Below, piece by piece: positions 1 through 13,430 of a stretch of DNA of 64,000 bases (position 1 is the stretch's first letter; every line of letters begins with the position of its first letter). The notes under the pieces are model-generated. The model did no database searches. It was not told where the DNA came from and saw nothing but the letters and a program-made list of their open reading frames with translations. Origin of the DNA: Marsupella aquatica (taxonomy: Eukaryota > Marchantiophyta); NCBI GenBank assembly GCA_973895155.1, contig OZ316896.1, forward strand, positions 13,826,001 to 13,890,000, written 5' to 3'. The position numbers and the translations under genes are program-made.

Positions 1-2829
1 ACCCGAAGGTTGGGCTATATGCAGATTGGGTGCATAGAATCGACGACCGTTACTGGAGAAATTCTCCGTCAGTAGCTGTCTGACGTTATCAGCGCCATCC
101 GCAAGCCTAATCGGAATCCATTTCGAGGTCTTGTAAACTACGCGAAGGATGCATGTCGCAAGCTCACGGTATTCAATGTAATGGACGCACAGTCACAGCT
201 ATGGTGACGAATTGCGGCCTGTCGGTGATGGATCCCCTGTTTTTCGGCTTACCCTGTCCGACGCAACGTATCTTCCGGGGCCACGTCCCATATCGTGAAA
301 AACAACGTCGACGTATCCGCAGTCCAGTCTTGGTCTTCACATTGCTTATGTGATAATGGTTTAGGCTTCAAGGCACGCACCCACCCAAGCACCCTGATGA
401 CCCAGGTACAGATTACTTACAGGAGAATGGTTTCCGATTGGAGATCGAATCAGATGATGTTGTACGTGCGACTCATGGGTTTTCAAACCTCTGAAGACCT
501 TATGTTTGGCAGGCTGGTCTCCGAGAATTGCCTCACTGGGTAGGATTTTGTGCTTCAGGATCAGGCATCATTTTCACATCACCTGCTTGTAACGATGTGG
601 TTCACATCATTGGCCTTCTTCAGGACAACCATTCGTACCTGTGTGCTGCAACGACTCTCCAAGCTATCTGTCTCCCTCTGCCAATAGTAAGTGTTCCATT
701 GTGCCACTATGCTTCACTCGAACATCAGCCCCTGCATACCGACTGTGTTCATACAATAATTTGAAGTCCGAATTGTTCGCTATGCCCTGAACAAAGCAAA
801 GTAGCACCTGGGTAGCTAAGGTGCAAAGCTTTGTGACTGGGCATACTCAGATATTATTGTAACTTTGATCTGCTGCCTAGCATCTCAAGTGTGACAATCT
901 AGATTCGGCGATTTTGAAGGTCCTCGCCAGGCAGAGACAGGGCCTCCAATTTGAAACACAGAGAAAGAAGGGTTTCTCTTGTACACTAAGTTGTAATAGT
1001 ATTTTAGTGACAACAATATTTTAGTTGGGTCTTTCATATTAGATAGACCCTCACATTTGCATGGATTTTTCGCGTGCCTCCTATGTGAACGCATGGACCA
1101 GTGGTGTAAATCACTGTTTCCACGAAGACCTTGAAGTTGATTGGACGACGTGTAATGGAATCGATCAGCTCTGTATTGGAATCTATCAGCTCTGATCTAT
1201 TCGATGGAGAAGATTTCGAGGAAGGAATGCGTCTCTATGTATTTCCTCTCTATCCCCTGGGGCCACACCTGTACCTCTTAGTATATATATCCATGTATAT
1301 TACCGACTACATCAAAATTTTGTAGAGTAAGTTGCTGAGACGTGCACTGAAGTGTAATGAAGGTCACACATTGAGAAAAGGAGTGAAAGCAAATTCTCAT
1401 GCCGATCAGATACAAGGGATAAACAATCGGACTTCAAAGCCATACGAGCCAGACCAAGACCGCTAAAGAGCTCATTCTGGTATTGGACCGACATTGAATT
1501 CTACCAAGGAAAGATGTTTGTTTTGTTTTCAGTCAGATGTTGGTCCACGTGAACGAAAGTTTGTTCACAAAGAGCTGAACAGAAGCCTTTGTGCAGAATA
1601 CTCGTGATTTCAGGTATCTCTCCCTACTCTCACTGCTTTCTAGTTACGACGAATATCTTTAAAATAGGTGCCATGATTCCTGTGTCCTTTTTACCACACG
1701 TTGGGTATGTGTGATACGCTGCCTTCAGTCCGAACGAGAAAGTGAGAACGAAACGTTGGAAAATGTGTTCATGGGAGCCTTTTTCGTTTTGCCTTGAACG
1801 GCTTCTCTTACAAGGTCTGTTTTAGTCACAAGAAGACTGAACCGACATCTCATCTGTATTTTCTACCATCTTATCCCTGTACTTCCTTGCCTGTATTTGG
1901 AGACTATGTTTATATTGTTCTCTACTACCCTACCCTGGCAGGCAGGACAGAGAGGATCCGATCTCTATTACTTCACTTTGCTCTCTTCTCTTCAGGTTGG
2001 TGTTTGTCCTCTCCAGACCTCTTTTGTTTCTACTCCTTTGCACTTACTTGTTTTTGCTCTTTTCAGTACATTTGTCATTTTTCCTACTTTCATTTGTACT
2101 TGATTATTTTTGCCCTGTTTAGTAAATGAGTAAATTGGTCATTTCTCCTACTTTGTTCAGCTAAACACACATCAAAACAGTGTTCATGGGGAGCTTTGCC
2201 TGCAGCTTTCCCAACGGTCAGTCTATTTGCAAAACCCCAGAAAATAACGCAAGAACAAATACAGAGCAGTACTTAAGTGCATTGAAGCCTTGTCCATTCC
2301 TGAGAAGCTTAGTGGTAAATGCCTGGAGCTTGTGAACTTTTGACTTATGGGGGCCCAGTGAAAAATGGATCCCCGTAATTGCACATCAAAATGTGACAAT
2401 ATAAGGTTTATTATGTCACTCCATACCATGATATATCCAATTCTTTTAGTTAAATCACTGAGCGTTATTCTAAACACATATCTGGCTGTTGATGTTTGCT
2501 GTGCAATTACCGGGACATGTGAAAAATGTATACAATTAAAGGTGACTGGTGTTGCTTTATGGGATATATTGTTGACTGTATTGTGTCAATTTGTGTATAC
2601 AGGAGGTCATGTATGAGAGACAAAATCTACCCTGAAAACAACTAACAGGCACCCTTAGCTTAAATCGCAACTCCCGGTATATAAAGACCTCTCGTATTGT
2701 ACGGCCATTAATGCTGCGAAGAGCGCATAGAAATCCAGGATTGGTGAGGAGGAATGGATGGAATCTTGAAAGTTCACCTAATTTTATACTCAAAAATATT
2801 TATTCATTTTCAAAACTAAATATACTTGG
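1..2829. other. No supported gene
   Basis: Only short open frames occur. A reading over about 85-215 (DVISAIRKPNRNPFRGLVNY) and one over about 225-540 look mildly protein-like, so the 3' part of a gene or an old element at the left edge is possible. T/C-rich sequence fills 1790-2160. I see no RNA gene. Confidence 0.5.
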
Positions 2830-3270
2830 TCGTAGATCTCATTGAGATCTTTCTTTTGCACCCTAGATCGCCTTCTAACATGGATGAATAAGATTTCTAG
2901 AGACATTACAAAATGGATGGTAAAGATCATAAAATCAACAAAATCGACGGGTAGGAAAGCTTAGATTTGTTTTATTTTTCATTTAAAAACTATTAACCCA
3001 TTCACAAAACGGACAGAACCCATCCATAAATCTCTTTGAGATCTTTCTTTTGAGCCATGGATTGGCCACTATGATGGACGAACGAGATTTCTGGAGGCAA
3101 GAAATGCAGATGGCTCAGATCGACCCTTCCCCCTGAAATTCAAATTTCAAATTCGGCCAATCAGATTGCCCCGTTTGTTTTTTTGTTATTTCTCACAAAA
3201 TATCCAACCATTTTGCCTGCTTTTTTCACAGACGTAGATCTCAACGAGACCTACGATTTGAGCCATAGAT
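2830..3270 (+). repeat. Diverged tandem repeat, about 200-bp unit
   Basis: Copies begin near 2833, 3025 and 3233 with GTAGATCTC(A)T/ACGAGATCTTTC-type sequence. The first two share GATGGACGAA-like and AGATTTCT-(G/A)GAG parts about 50 bp later. Confidence 0.45.
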
Positions 3271-6162
3271 CTGATCTGATGGCTGAGGGTACGCGCAGCT
3301 TTCAATGCAAATCGAACAGCTGAAGGGAGGCGCTGTTGTGCTGCCCGCTGTTTCAAGTGTTGGATGCACTTGGGAATGAAGACTCTGGGTAACCCGGAGC
3401 CCCTTATACCTGTATTTGCGGTTTAAGATTATGGTCAAGTTTATGAATGAAACACCAACTTATTGACGAGAGCAACCAACGGCCCTGGTAAGTCCATATA
3501 GTTGGACGACGCTCTGATGACTATGTATCATGCAAACTCTAAGTAAACCATAGAACATATGGTGAAGTTTTTAATGACAAATAGTTGATGCATGACATGT
3601 GTACATACCAGCTGCCAAAATCTCCAAAAGTTGAAAACCACAACCCTTGACCTTAACTTCCTCTCCAAGAGGTCCCCACAATTCAATTGGAGTTATCGCC
3701 CAGATTATTTGTATGGTGGAAACTGGTTCCTCTAACAGAAATTTGAATCAGAAGAACACCATAGATACCACAGTTAGGCCAGGGGTGAAGAGTAGTGAGC
3801 ACAAAGTTGAGCCAGAAGGGGGTCACTGGTCAGGCCAGCTTTCCCTGATCAGATGAGTTGACTCAAAGCTCACAATGAGCTTGCTCTTACTAGACCTAAG
3901 TCAAGCATAACTTAATTGGGTGTGAAACCAAAGTTGGGATGTGGTGAATCATAGTGGATCTTGATTAATAGCAACCTAAACTCAGACCAATGAACCCTTA
4001 GCCACAGCCTGGTATCAGGGCAAACTGTTTTCATGTTCACCACAGGTAGCCCGCATGAGAACATGGGGTGAGTGGGGCCCTGACAAGTCCTTTCAAATTT
4101 AACTGAGGGAATGTTTTACACTACCCGGGGTGATCCTAGCCTAATTAGAATACCCTTATCTTACAAAAACATATCATGTAAATATTCGTTTGAAAGTGTT
4201 CATTTCTCTTCACCCTGGCCTAAGTCAACAAGTGTAAGTGTTGTTTCCACCAATGCTTAATACAGACATTTAATTTGTCCTTAGAAGATCAGACAGTGTT
4301 GATCTTCCACCAAGCACACTGTTGTTTCGTGTAGGAATGATTTCCAAAAGAAAATAATTATTTTCTTGTTGGAAATGTTAGGAGACTTAAAAAAAAAATA
4401 TTCCAAAGAGTCTATAGGTAGAGGGCCCAATTAATTTCTTAAGACCATTTAGTAACACTGCGCTTTATCAGATTGCCACTTTGTCTTAAATATCATGACT
4501 GTTTTAGATGAACTATGGTACCCATTTTCTCATGAACTGTTAAGTGACCTCACACTGGCTGGTTATCTACAAAAGATCTTAATGGCAATCTAGAGATTTG
4601 TTGCTTTTTTGGTTGGTTCAGAAAAGAAAGGAAGAAAGAATAGATTTATGGCATGAAACAAACAGAGACATGGGATAAACAACCTGAAGTAGTTTACTCA
4701 AGTGAACTCACCCTGGCCGTACCATCAACAATGACATCCTATTTGATTGTGATAAAAAGAGGTGCCCAATTTGAAATATTCTGGCCAATCGTTAGTGGGG
4801 TAGGGATACTCTAAAGTCTCGTCCCATGTCAGGCCACCCCCCCCCCCCCACCACAGGGCCCCATCCAAGTGTAAGAAATAGTCAGCTCAAACTAATGTAG
4901 AACGTGAGAGTACACTCAATCAGACGGTACACCAACAAGACACCACAAGTGGAGAAACTCTTGAAATATTCATAATTTATGAGAGTACATGTGAACAATG
5001 AGGGAGATAATGCTCCCTTTCCAACTTGTATTCCCAAAGGGGGGACCAAGATGTGTGGGCCTAATTAAAGTGGATCTTATCCAAATCTAAGCAAGGGTTG
5101 ACTAACCTTAGTAAGGCCAAACTAACTACAATCAGGAAGTTGAGTCAATTCTTAACACCAAGATGGTGGGCAGAGCTGATGAAGATTGTTGAATTTCAAG
5201 TGAAAGCTTATACACTCTTTCAGAGTGTGGGATAGTCGTCCCAAGCCATTTGGGGCCCTTTCTACAGAAGAAGGCTCTAATAAAACCAGATGTCTCGCCT
5301 CCCCCAATCCCTCTCACCATCTGACTGATCCTCAATTCATGAAAAAACTTCCGCCTCCTTTGAGGAGACCAAGAGCTACTAATTTCCAAAGATGATTCTC
5401 TTGATTTTTGTCTCATTTAACTCTCTGCTTTAGTATGTGTCATCAGTTGCAGTCCATCTGAGAGTGCTGACAAAGGTGGCCGTCCATCCGGGCTTCACCT
5501 TCTATAATTTCCCTTGGATGATTCAATTTATTTATTTCCCAAAACTCATCTGGGAAATTAAATTTTCCTACTCGCACAAAATACTGTAGCAAGCAATTTA
5601 GGGTGGCTTTACAAGACATGGGGGCATTTTTCGTGACTATTTTTCACCAAATCAAACATGATGGCCACTATTTGTTCTAAAAATTGACTCCATGCCAAAA
5701 ATCCTTTTGACATGATATACTATAAATGCAAATCCCTTCAATGAAGGAGCCAAAGGTGAAAAGTTTGCACACTGCATGAGATGGTGTGAAATTCTAGACA
5801 AAATGAGCACATCAGCATTTCTGTAGGCCCATTGCTTGCCATGTAGGATCAGTAGAGACAATATCCATATCCATATCTGGGTGGGCCCCCAGTTACTCTA
5901 AAGCCAACTCCAACGATTTCCACTCATTACAGTTCAGATATGATCTTGTAGGGAATAAAGAGAAGCCATTCAAGTTTTTGTAAAGCCACTTGTTACACTC
6001 TCAAGATTTATGTAGAGGGAATGAAAAAAAGCAATGGCCCCTATGTCTTGTAAAGCCACTTGTTATACCAGTTCTGGATTTATTCTGGCAGGGACTAATA
6101 AACAAAATGACCCCAACTTCTTGTAAAGTCATGCCTCATACAGTTTAATCTGGAGGTTTTTG
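3271..6162. other. Intergenic, no supported feature
   Basis: No frame above 100 codons and no exon chain was found. There is a 12-C run at about 4840. Fragmentary repeat-like text only. Confidence 0.5.
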
Positions 6163-6500
6163 CTTGATGGACCCCCAAACTAAAACTTTCTCCCCAACCA
6201 ACCCCATGAGGTTTTGGGTACATTGATTTAAGGTCTATGAACGTTCCAGATCAATCAAGGTCCCATCAAGTAACTCTTCTCATTTTGGGGTCCATCAAGC
6301 ATGCCCCTAGTTCAATCTCTCAAGCAACAAACCAAAACAATGGCCCCTCCTTCTCACAGGTACATGTCTGATAGACCCCTAAAATGGAAACTCTTTCTTG
6401 ATGGGACCCTTTATTGATGCAGATGTTGATTGATCTTGATAGACCTCAAATCAACATACCAAAACCTCAGGGGTCCCATCAAGTAACCCATCAAGTATCA
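6163..6500. mobile_element. Small foldback/MITE-like element with CTTGATGGACCC ends
   Basis: The left half begins CTTGATGGACCCCCAAAC and contains GAGGTTTTGGGTACATTGAT. The right half contains the reverse complement (ATCAACATACCAAAACCTC near 6449) and ends GGTCCCATCAAG. Related sequence recurs at 17889-18300 and 19840-19975, so this is a dispersed family. Confidence 0.55.
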
Positions 6501-6542
6501 CTATTTGTAAATTCTCTTAGCTAGGAAAGGCAGGTTATTGGC

Positions 6543-7082
6543 ATGTAAACATTTCTGGAATCCCTTACTATTCACATAATGTGTTGTCCAAAAGTAACCT
6601 GTTCCCGTACAAAAATTACGTACTATAATGCGTGCCTGGGCAGGGGCTCTACTCCAAGAAAGCTTGGAAAACCTTCCCTATCAAATTTTCTTCATTTTCT
6701 GGTCACAGGGTTACTTGCTAGTAACCCTATTAACCCCATATTAGACCTGCATTGTCCTATGCATATATTCTTGTTAGGAAGGCCCTAGCGTGTAAACATT
6801 TATGGAGACCCTTCCTATGCCCATAATGTGTTGCGAGGAAGTAACCTTTCACAGGACAGAAATGTTGTGGTTAAATGTTGCGGTTCCATTAAGCAAATAC
6901 CCCCCCTTTGTAAAGCCACCCTTTATTACGCGTCCTTGGAGTGTAAACATTTATGGAGACCCTTGCTATTCCCCCATAACGTGTTGCGAGGAAGTAACCC
7001 TTTACAGGACAGAAATGTTGCGGTTCCAGTAAGCAAATACCCCCCCTTTTGTAAAGCCACCCTTTATTACGCGTCCTTTGAG
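6543..7082 (+). repeat. Tandem repeat, about 140-bp unit, two full and one partial copies
   Basis: Full units start near 6790 and 6940 and share GTAAACATTTATGGAGACCC, GTTGCGAGGAAGTAACC, ACAGGACAGAAATGTTG and GTAAAGCCACCCTTTATTAC. A diverged partial unit starts near 6543. No gene is present. Confidence 0.8.
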
Positions 7083-7324
7083 TTAGACAGAGAGAGCTCC
7101 AAGTCACCAACCTCATCTCACATTCTCACTCGTCCTGGTCCAGGAGCACTGTACAGTACAGGTACTAGTACCACTGTACCACTGTACCAGTACCAATGCG
7201 GCGCTCTTTACTTCATGAGGCCGTTGCCTCCAAGTGACCAAGTCATTCTCTTTCCATCGACACCCGAACGCGTTCGCCTCACTGCTACTTTACTGTAGTG
7301 GAGTGCTCGACAGCCATCGCCAAG

Positions 7325-7475
7325 GAACCTCGACGAACTGCGAGCGCGCTGCGAAGAAAAGAGAAGAAATCCGACAGTAATTGCGAAGGAACTGCGAAGG
7401 AACTGCGAAGAATTGCGAGCGCACTGCGAAGAAAAGGGAAGAAAGCTGACAGTACTTGCGAAGGAATTCCCAATC
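7325..7475 (+). repeat. Purine-rich tandem repeat upstream of the kinase gene
   Basis: A unit of about 75 bp containing GCGAGCGC(G/A)CTGCGAAGAAAAG is duplicated, with inner GGAACTGCGAA repeats. It lies about 1.1 kb upstream of the kinase ATG. Confidence 0.65.
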
Positions 7476-7559
7476 GAGGAACAGAGCGGACAGACAGGGA
7501 AGGGAAGGGAAGGGAAGGAGGGACGCGGGAATCTCTCCACATCGGAAGCTGCACTTGAT

Positions 7560-8554
7560 TTGTTGCTGTTGCTGCTGGCCCCGGGGCGGGCCCCGTGTGT
7601 AGGTGTAGACTATGGAGAAAGTCAGAAGCAAGATTACGCTAGTTTGGTCAAGCTTTGATTCTGTCCCCCGCTTTCTGGATTTTCCCTGTGAAAACACCGC
7701 ATTCCAGTCAATGAACGAAGTGAGAAACGTCATCGAATCCGTCGACTCGGGGCGGAGACATTAGGACTCGCGTGTGCGGATCTGCGCTGGTACAGTCGGA
7801 AAGGACTGCACCCCCGGATTATGGTCGGTGGCGATCACGCCAAGCCAGGGAGTTGAGAACAGATACTACTGTAGTACTCGGCGAATTGGAGGAGGGTGAG
7901 TTGCATCGAGGAAGCTGCCGTTGCTTTGCTTGAAATTGCTGGTGGTGCTGTTTTTTCGTTGCTTCATTCATAGCACAGGGGGATGACAACGAAGTCAAGG
8001 ATCGTCGCATCGTGGAGCTGTTGCTGCAAAATGAATGATGAACAAAATGGAGGAGTATGGCAATAGACTGCAAGAGACGGATTATGGCGTCGTCGAGGAG
8101 GATTCCGCTCGCAGCATCAGCAGCAGCAGACGAAGAAATGACTGATTGCAGAGGGATTGAGCTGACACGGAATGACTCAATGGTTTGGAGCTTAGCTGCG
8201 GCAAGAGATGGAATCAGTCGCGGTTCGCGCTGGCTGGCAGCAAAGTGATTCATTCAGAGGAGGAAGGGACAGGAGAGAGGAGAAGAGAGATTGTGACGTT
8301 GCTGTGCAAGTGGCCGTCCTGGAGGCAAGGCAAGAGTGTGTGGAGTAGGTCACATACAGTAGCAATTTGGAGCATTGGACGACTATCGAGTCCAGAGCAT
8401 CACAGAAAGAAGGAGCATTCAAGGGGCAACGGAGGAGGAAGAAGCATTCGAAGGAGCATTTAGAGGAGACGAAGAGCGGCGGAAAGGAGGGTGAATTTCA
8501 GTGATTTTTGCGGGGTCGTTGTTGAGCCACAGCCAGAAGAGTACACTGTGGATA
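7560..8554 (+). promoter_or_regulatory. Probable promoter and 5' leader of the kinase gene
   Basis: Purine-rich, GA- and GCA-rich sequence fills the last 400 bp before the ATG at 8555. No TATA box or transcript start could be fixed. Upstream ATGs with short frames (for example 8032 and 8057) may act as uORFs if transcribed. Confidence 0.35.
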
Positions 8555-11500
8555 ATGAGTTCTTCCGGGGAGAGCGAGGATAGGGTGCGGAAACGGGAGA
8601 GGATTGGGAAAAAAGTCCAAGAGGCGACGAAGGGCCTTCTGGCCTTTAGCATTAGGAAAGGAAGTGTGGCTCCTGGATCAGAGTCACCAACTGGAGCACA
8701 GTCACCGAGGTCGAATGATGGATCATTCTCGGGGCGTGACAGCTTCCTCGCCAACTCGGGGCGTAGCAGTTCCGCCTTCAACTCTCCCACCAAAGTGAAG
8801 CCCTTCACGCTGCTGTTCCTTTATACGCGGACTAATAAGTTGGACGACCTCCGGAATTTGCTGAAGGACTACCCTGAGCTAGTGAAACAGAAGGATTACG
8901 ACGAGCGCACGGCGCTGCACATCGCCGCTATTCATGGCTGCCTGAAAGCCGCCGAAGTTCTCTTGGATCATGGTGCGGACGTCAATGCGCTCGATCGCTG
9001 GAAGAATTCGGTATGTCTCTGTTTCACTTTTTCAAAAGGAGAGATATTGCCATCCATGCCTTTTCCTCAATTTTATTCGTGGTTACATACGGTAGTCCTC
9101 CATCTATCAGCGCCTGTCACACACAAGGAGGATGCATTCTACGTGAGGGACATTTTAATTTGCGTCTTCAAGGATAGAAGTTTTGTTGTTCTGGTTTCTC
9201 GATGTGACCAAACAATAGGGCTCTATACTGGATGGGCTAATTGAGTCACGATTTGGGCGGTAATCGGCACGTTTAGGTCTGGAACAGAATGATGGCGGAG
9301 TTCTAAATTTTGTTGACCCAGGAATGCACAAAAATAAGAGGGTGGAACGAGCAGCACAGGTAGAAGGAGCTACTGTCCTGTCTTGTAGAGAATTATTTGA
9401 CAAATCCGTGTCGTGGGATTAAACCAGCTATGAAATTGTGCCACCCAATGGCATAATTCTCTAACGAGTTTCATCAATGCGGACCCAATTTAGTCCTTTA
9501 ATTCCTACTCTCTCTGTCTCCATCTGTATGCGTGTATCACGAAGTTGCTTCTCGCTCAAGATAATTAAATAAATGGTCAAGTACAGGCACCCTCTTGTTC
9601 ATATCACTAGAGCATTGGAGAGCTATCCATCAGTAGCAACTGGAGCTGTTGACTGACATCACAGAGACGCTTCCACTCACATACACGGATTGTATTTGCA
9701 TCAATGATAACGAATAAATTCAAGTTCGGTGCCTCTCAAGTATTTTATGAAGGAAGGTTACAAAAGAGACAGAGTAGACCTCATTGGCTTTTAGTGAGGT
9801 TTGTGATTATGGTTTGCCAACTCCTTTTAAAAAAATGGAAGTTTCAATTTGGCTAGGATGGCCTAACTCTTCAGTGTGCGTGACTTTGGGTATGGCAGCC
9901 GTTAGCAGATACCAAGGATGAGCAAATGATAAAGCTCCTCCAGTCGAAGGGGGGCCAGCGACTGGTATGAATTTCAGTTTTTATTCTGAAGCTCCGTATT
10001 CTCAGGGGGAAATTCGGTCCTTGCGTGCTTGAAACGTCTTTCTTTTTCCCGTCAGTTGAGATGCTACACCTAGATAATTAGGTCTCCTATTCAGGTCACC
10101 GATTCTCCAACATGAATTTGCTTGTGTGCTGACTTAGGCACCGTAAGTGATTGGAGTTGCATAGTGAATATTGTGCAAAATTGGCAGCAGATTCGGCTAT
10201 TCTCTCAGAGTAGCCATCGCAGGAACATTCGATGTTAACTTATCCGAATAATGTCTTACTTTGGCGTCTGATTCTAAAGTTGTTCAAGTTTTCTCGTCTC
10301 CAATGTTAATCTCGCCTGGCCCCATCATTTCATCAGGGCTGTCATGGGGAAGAGGTAAAATCGTTGCACCCACCAACTCTGCGGAAGTCTGATTGGGAAA
10401 TTGATCCCGCTGAGATTGATCTCGAACGCAGCGAGAAAATTGGAAAGGTTAGGGCTCATTTAAAGATTTCACTTTCAGAAACTAGCTTTTACTTCTGACC
10501 CTGGATCTTACCAAAGATCTTCTAATACGCGGATATCTGAATGCTTAGGGTTCTTTTGGAGAAATAAGATTGTCTCAGTGGCGCGGAACACCAGTGGCCG
10601 TGAAAACCATCTTACCAGCGCTCTCAGACGACAGACTGGTAGTGTACGTAGTCGAATTTTTTTACTCCGAATTTTAGTCTTCATGTTTCTGAGAGATTTT
10701 TGTGTGCAGATCGGTTCATCTACCTTGTTAACACATGTCTGTGTCGTTGCATGAGAATCTCCTTCCTTTTGCAAGCCACTGTAGTCATCAGAGAGTCTGC
10801 CAGTTGTCATTTTGTCTAAGTAAGGATGATGTCGAAATTGTCAACATCGTAGTGAGCATGATCAAATAAATGGAACCAAATAGAAAGTATAGGAATTTTA
10901 GTGGGCTTGCCAAGATGTTCAGTTGTCCCTGCAAAAGCATCAAAGCGGTGATCACCCTGGAAGATAGAAAAGCTTTCTGATAATTTAGAAACTCTGATAT
11001 AGATTTAAAATACTTAGTGTACCGACATCACGAACCTACTGGTTTTTGGTGGGCAACTTCATTTGAGCAGACAAGATTTCCGGCATGAGGTGGAACTTCT
11101 TGTGAAAGTTCGGCACCCGAACATTGTTCAGTTTTTGGGAGCTGTCACAAGGCAACCCCCGCTCATGCTGATCACCGAATATCTTTCCGGGGTTTGTAAT
11201 CTCCTTGGCTATCGATTTTTCAATCTCAGTAATTTTTCCGATCATTTCCGTCCGAATAATGGCATTGATGTCAGTCCGCAAGAATGTTTGTAGTCCCTAC
11301 ACATTTTCCGTCAAAGGTCATTTGCTGTTAGTGTCGTAGGGTGTCGCTAATTTCCGCTTTTCTATCTTCCAGGGTGATCTTCATACAGTCATGAGAAAGG
11401 GTCCTATAGGTATATCCACAATTATCAGTTATGCTCTGGATATTGCAAGGTATAATCTATGAGCTCGTCTTATTCGCCAAATTTCCGTCAGGGTTCTTTC

Positions 11501-13430
11501 GTTACTGGATGGTTGTTTGGCTTAGTGGCCACCTTACTACCGAGTTTTGTTTCTGGTTCGATAAAAGCCTTGACGAACGTCTGTGCCTAATTTCTATCTT
11601 GTATAACACATCCGATTTGGAACATCACAGGGGTATGACTTACTTGCATAATGGGCCTAATATGATCATCCACCGAGATCTGAAACCAAGGTAAGAGCAG
11701 ATGCAATCTTCAATTTCCCGGTATGTCATTGTCATAGATGACGCTGCTACCAAGAAGGAAATACGTAGCTCTCGATGGGGCTGAGGGCTGATCTCGATAA
11801 ATTGACTGTTTCTTCCAGTTTGTCTCCGCCACTGTCTAGAGTTTGTCCCCACTTACACTGATAAAGTCATGACTCTTCAAGACTATATGCATGGAACTGT
11901 TGTCAGGCTCGATGAGTGACTACCAATCTTTTCGCTCCAATTCGATGACTTTTTCCATTTGGGATGAGGTTATTTGAAAAAATCTTAAAATTTTGAAAGT
12001 ACCCGGTCTGGTTGTGGTCATCTCTAAAATTCTGCATTGTTGACCTGCAGGAATGTATTGATTGGAGAAAACAACCAGCTGAAGGTTGGGGACTTTGGAC
12101 TAAGCAAACTCATAAAGCGGAGCAATATGGACGATCACTATAAATTGACTGGAGAGACTGGAAGCTGTAAGTTTGTGCGCATTGGCTGTCCAGCAAATTC
12201 TGTACTTCACTTCGATTTGACTGCAGTCTAATTGGTTGTAATAAGCTATCACGGTACAGAGGTGGACCTTGCCTTTTAAATGCAAATAGGATACCACTTC
12301 AATGCTTTTTGCTGGTGTTTGGTCCAAATCCAGTAGAATATAGGTCAAAGAAGTTTCATGAGGTACAGAATGAGTCGTCCGGGCAAACTTAGAAAGGAAC
12401 ATGCAAGGTTTTGTCTCGAATGCACGTTATAGTTACAGGACAGCTATTCCTAGTTTGTGACAAGAGCTTTGTTCCACAGACCGGTATATGGCTCCTGAGG
12501 TTTTTGAGCATCGACCTTATGATAAAAGTGTGGATGTCTACTCATTTGGAATTATACTTTACGAGGTTCGATATCGAACTCAGCTCTGTTGTTTTCCTTG
12601 ATGGATGTTGTATAAAGTAGCATGGGAAATCAATTGAATTCTCTTAGGTCTGAAGCAGTCCGTGTTCTGTTGGGGTGGATGTCTTCCTGGGTGGTCTGGT
12701 AGGAAAGTTCTGATCCCTGCAACTGAACCGCTGAAAAAACCTTGTCAATTACAAGCTCAAATCGTTTTTCTGGTATTCTAATAAATCTTTTCTGGGAAAC
12801 TAGTTTTTACTTGCTGGTTTGTTTTTCATGAGCTCTGTTCTGATGTCTTCAACATGGGACATGCAGATGTGTGAAGATACTCCCCCTTTTGCACAACATG
12901 ATGCATATGAAGCAGCTCGTATTGTGGCCAAGGACAAGGCCAGGCCTGAATTTTCAGAAAAAGTGAAATACCCTTCTGAGTTGGTCAAGTGAGTTCATCG
13001 ACACCTTCATCAAACGTTACCGTATTTTTAGCGAACCAGTTCATACAATCCGACAGTACCTTGACAAGATTTGTGCAGCTTTTCATTTTGGATTTAATTG
13101 TTTCTCTAAAGGGTATTTGTTCATTTAGCGTGCTGTTACCCAAATCGACTCAACAGCTAGTGAGCCCCAATTTTTGGTCATTGCCAAAGGTTTTGCGGAT
13201 TACGGATCCTGTCTCCTTGCCCATCCCTATCATGCATTTTCCGCAAAGCTTAGTCGTGTTTGAATATGTTTGAAGTCTGAACTGTGGTGGTGCCCTTCAG
13301 GCTGGTTGAAGACTGCTGGCAACATAATCCAGCAGATCGACCAGGATTTCAAGATATCATCCCGAGACTTGAAAAGTTGACTTCGTGTATAGCCTCTACA
13401 AAAGAGCACCACCATATGTGGCGTAAATAA
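8555..13430 (+). CDS. Ankyrin-repeat, integrin-linked-kinase-like protein kinase (Raf-like MAPKKK group C)
   Basis: Eleven exons join in frame to 479 codons: 8555-9010, 9899-9964, 10337-10447, 10549-10643, 11071-11191, 11373-11449, 11631-11690, 12051-12166, 12480-12565, 12867-12988 and 13301-13430 (stop TAA). Every junction has GT-AG ends and matching phase. The N terminus is Ser-rich. Residues about 90-170 form ankyrin repeats ([27 protein letters not shown]). The kinase domain shows a glycine loop (IGKGSFGEI), the ATP-binding lysine in [20 protein letters not shown] and the activation-segment end RYMAPEV. All catalytic residues are present, so an active Ser/Thr or dual-specificity kinase is expected. 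Plant members of this family are linked to hormone, vascular and defence signalling; which role applies here is unknown. The start is the first in-frame ATG of the exon-1 open frame; the frame extends upstream only from a GTG. The C terminus ends shortly after the kinase domain in a His-rich tail. Confidence 0.93.

Noticed and set aside
225-543. Frame with SSGATSHIVKNN resembling a copia protease DSGASSHM motif
   Set aside because: Only this short match; no integrase, reverse transcriptase or LTR nearby and the key Asp is replaced by Ser.
7290-7733. Overlapping frames on both strands around the 7.4-kb repeat
   Set aside because: Openness on both strands comes from the tandem repeat; no family resemblance.
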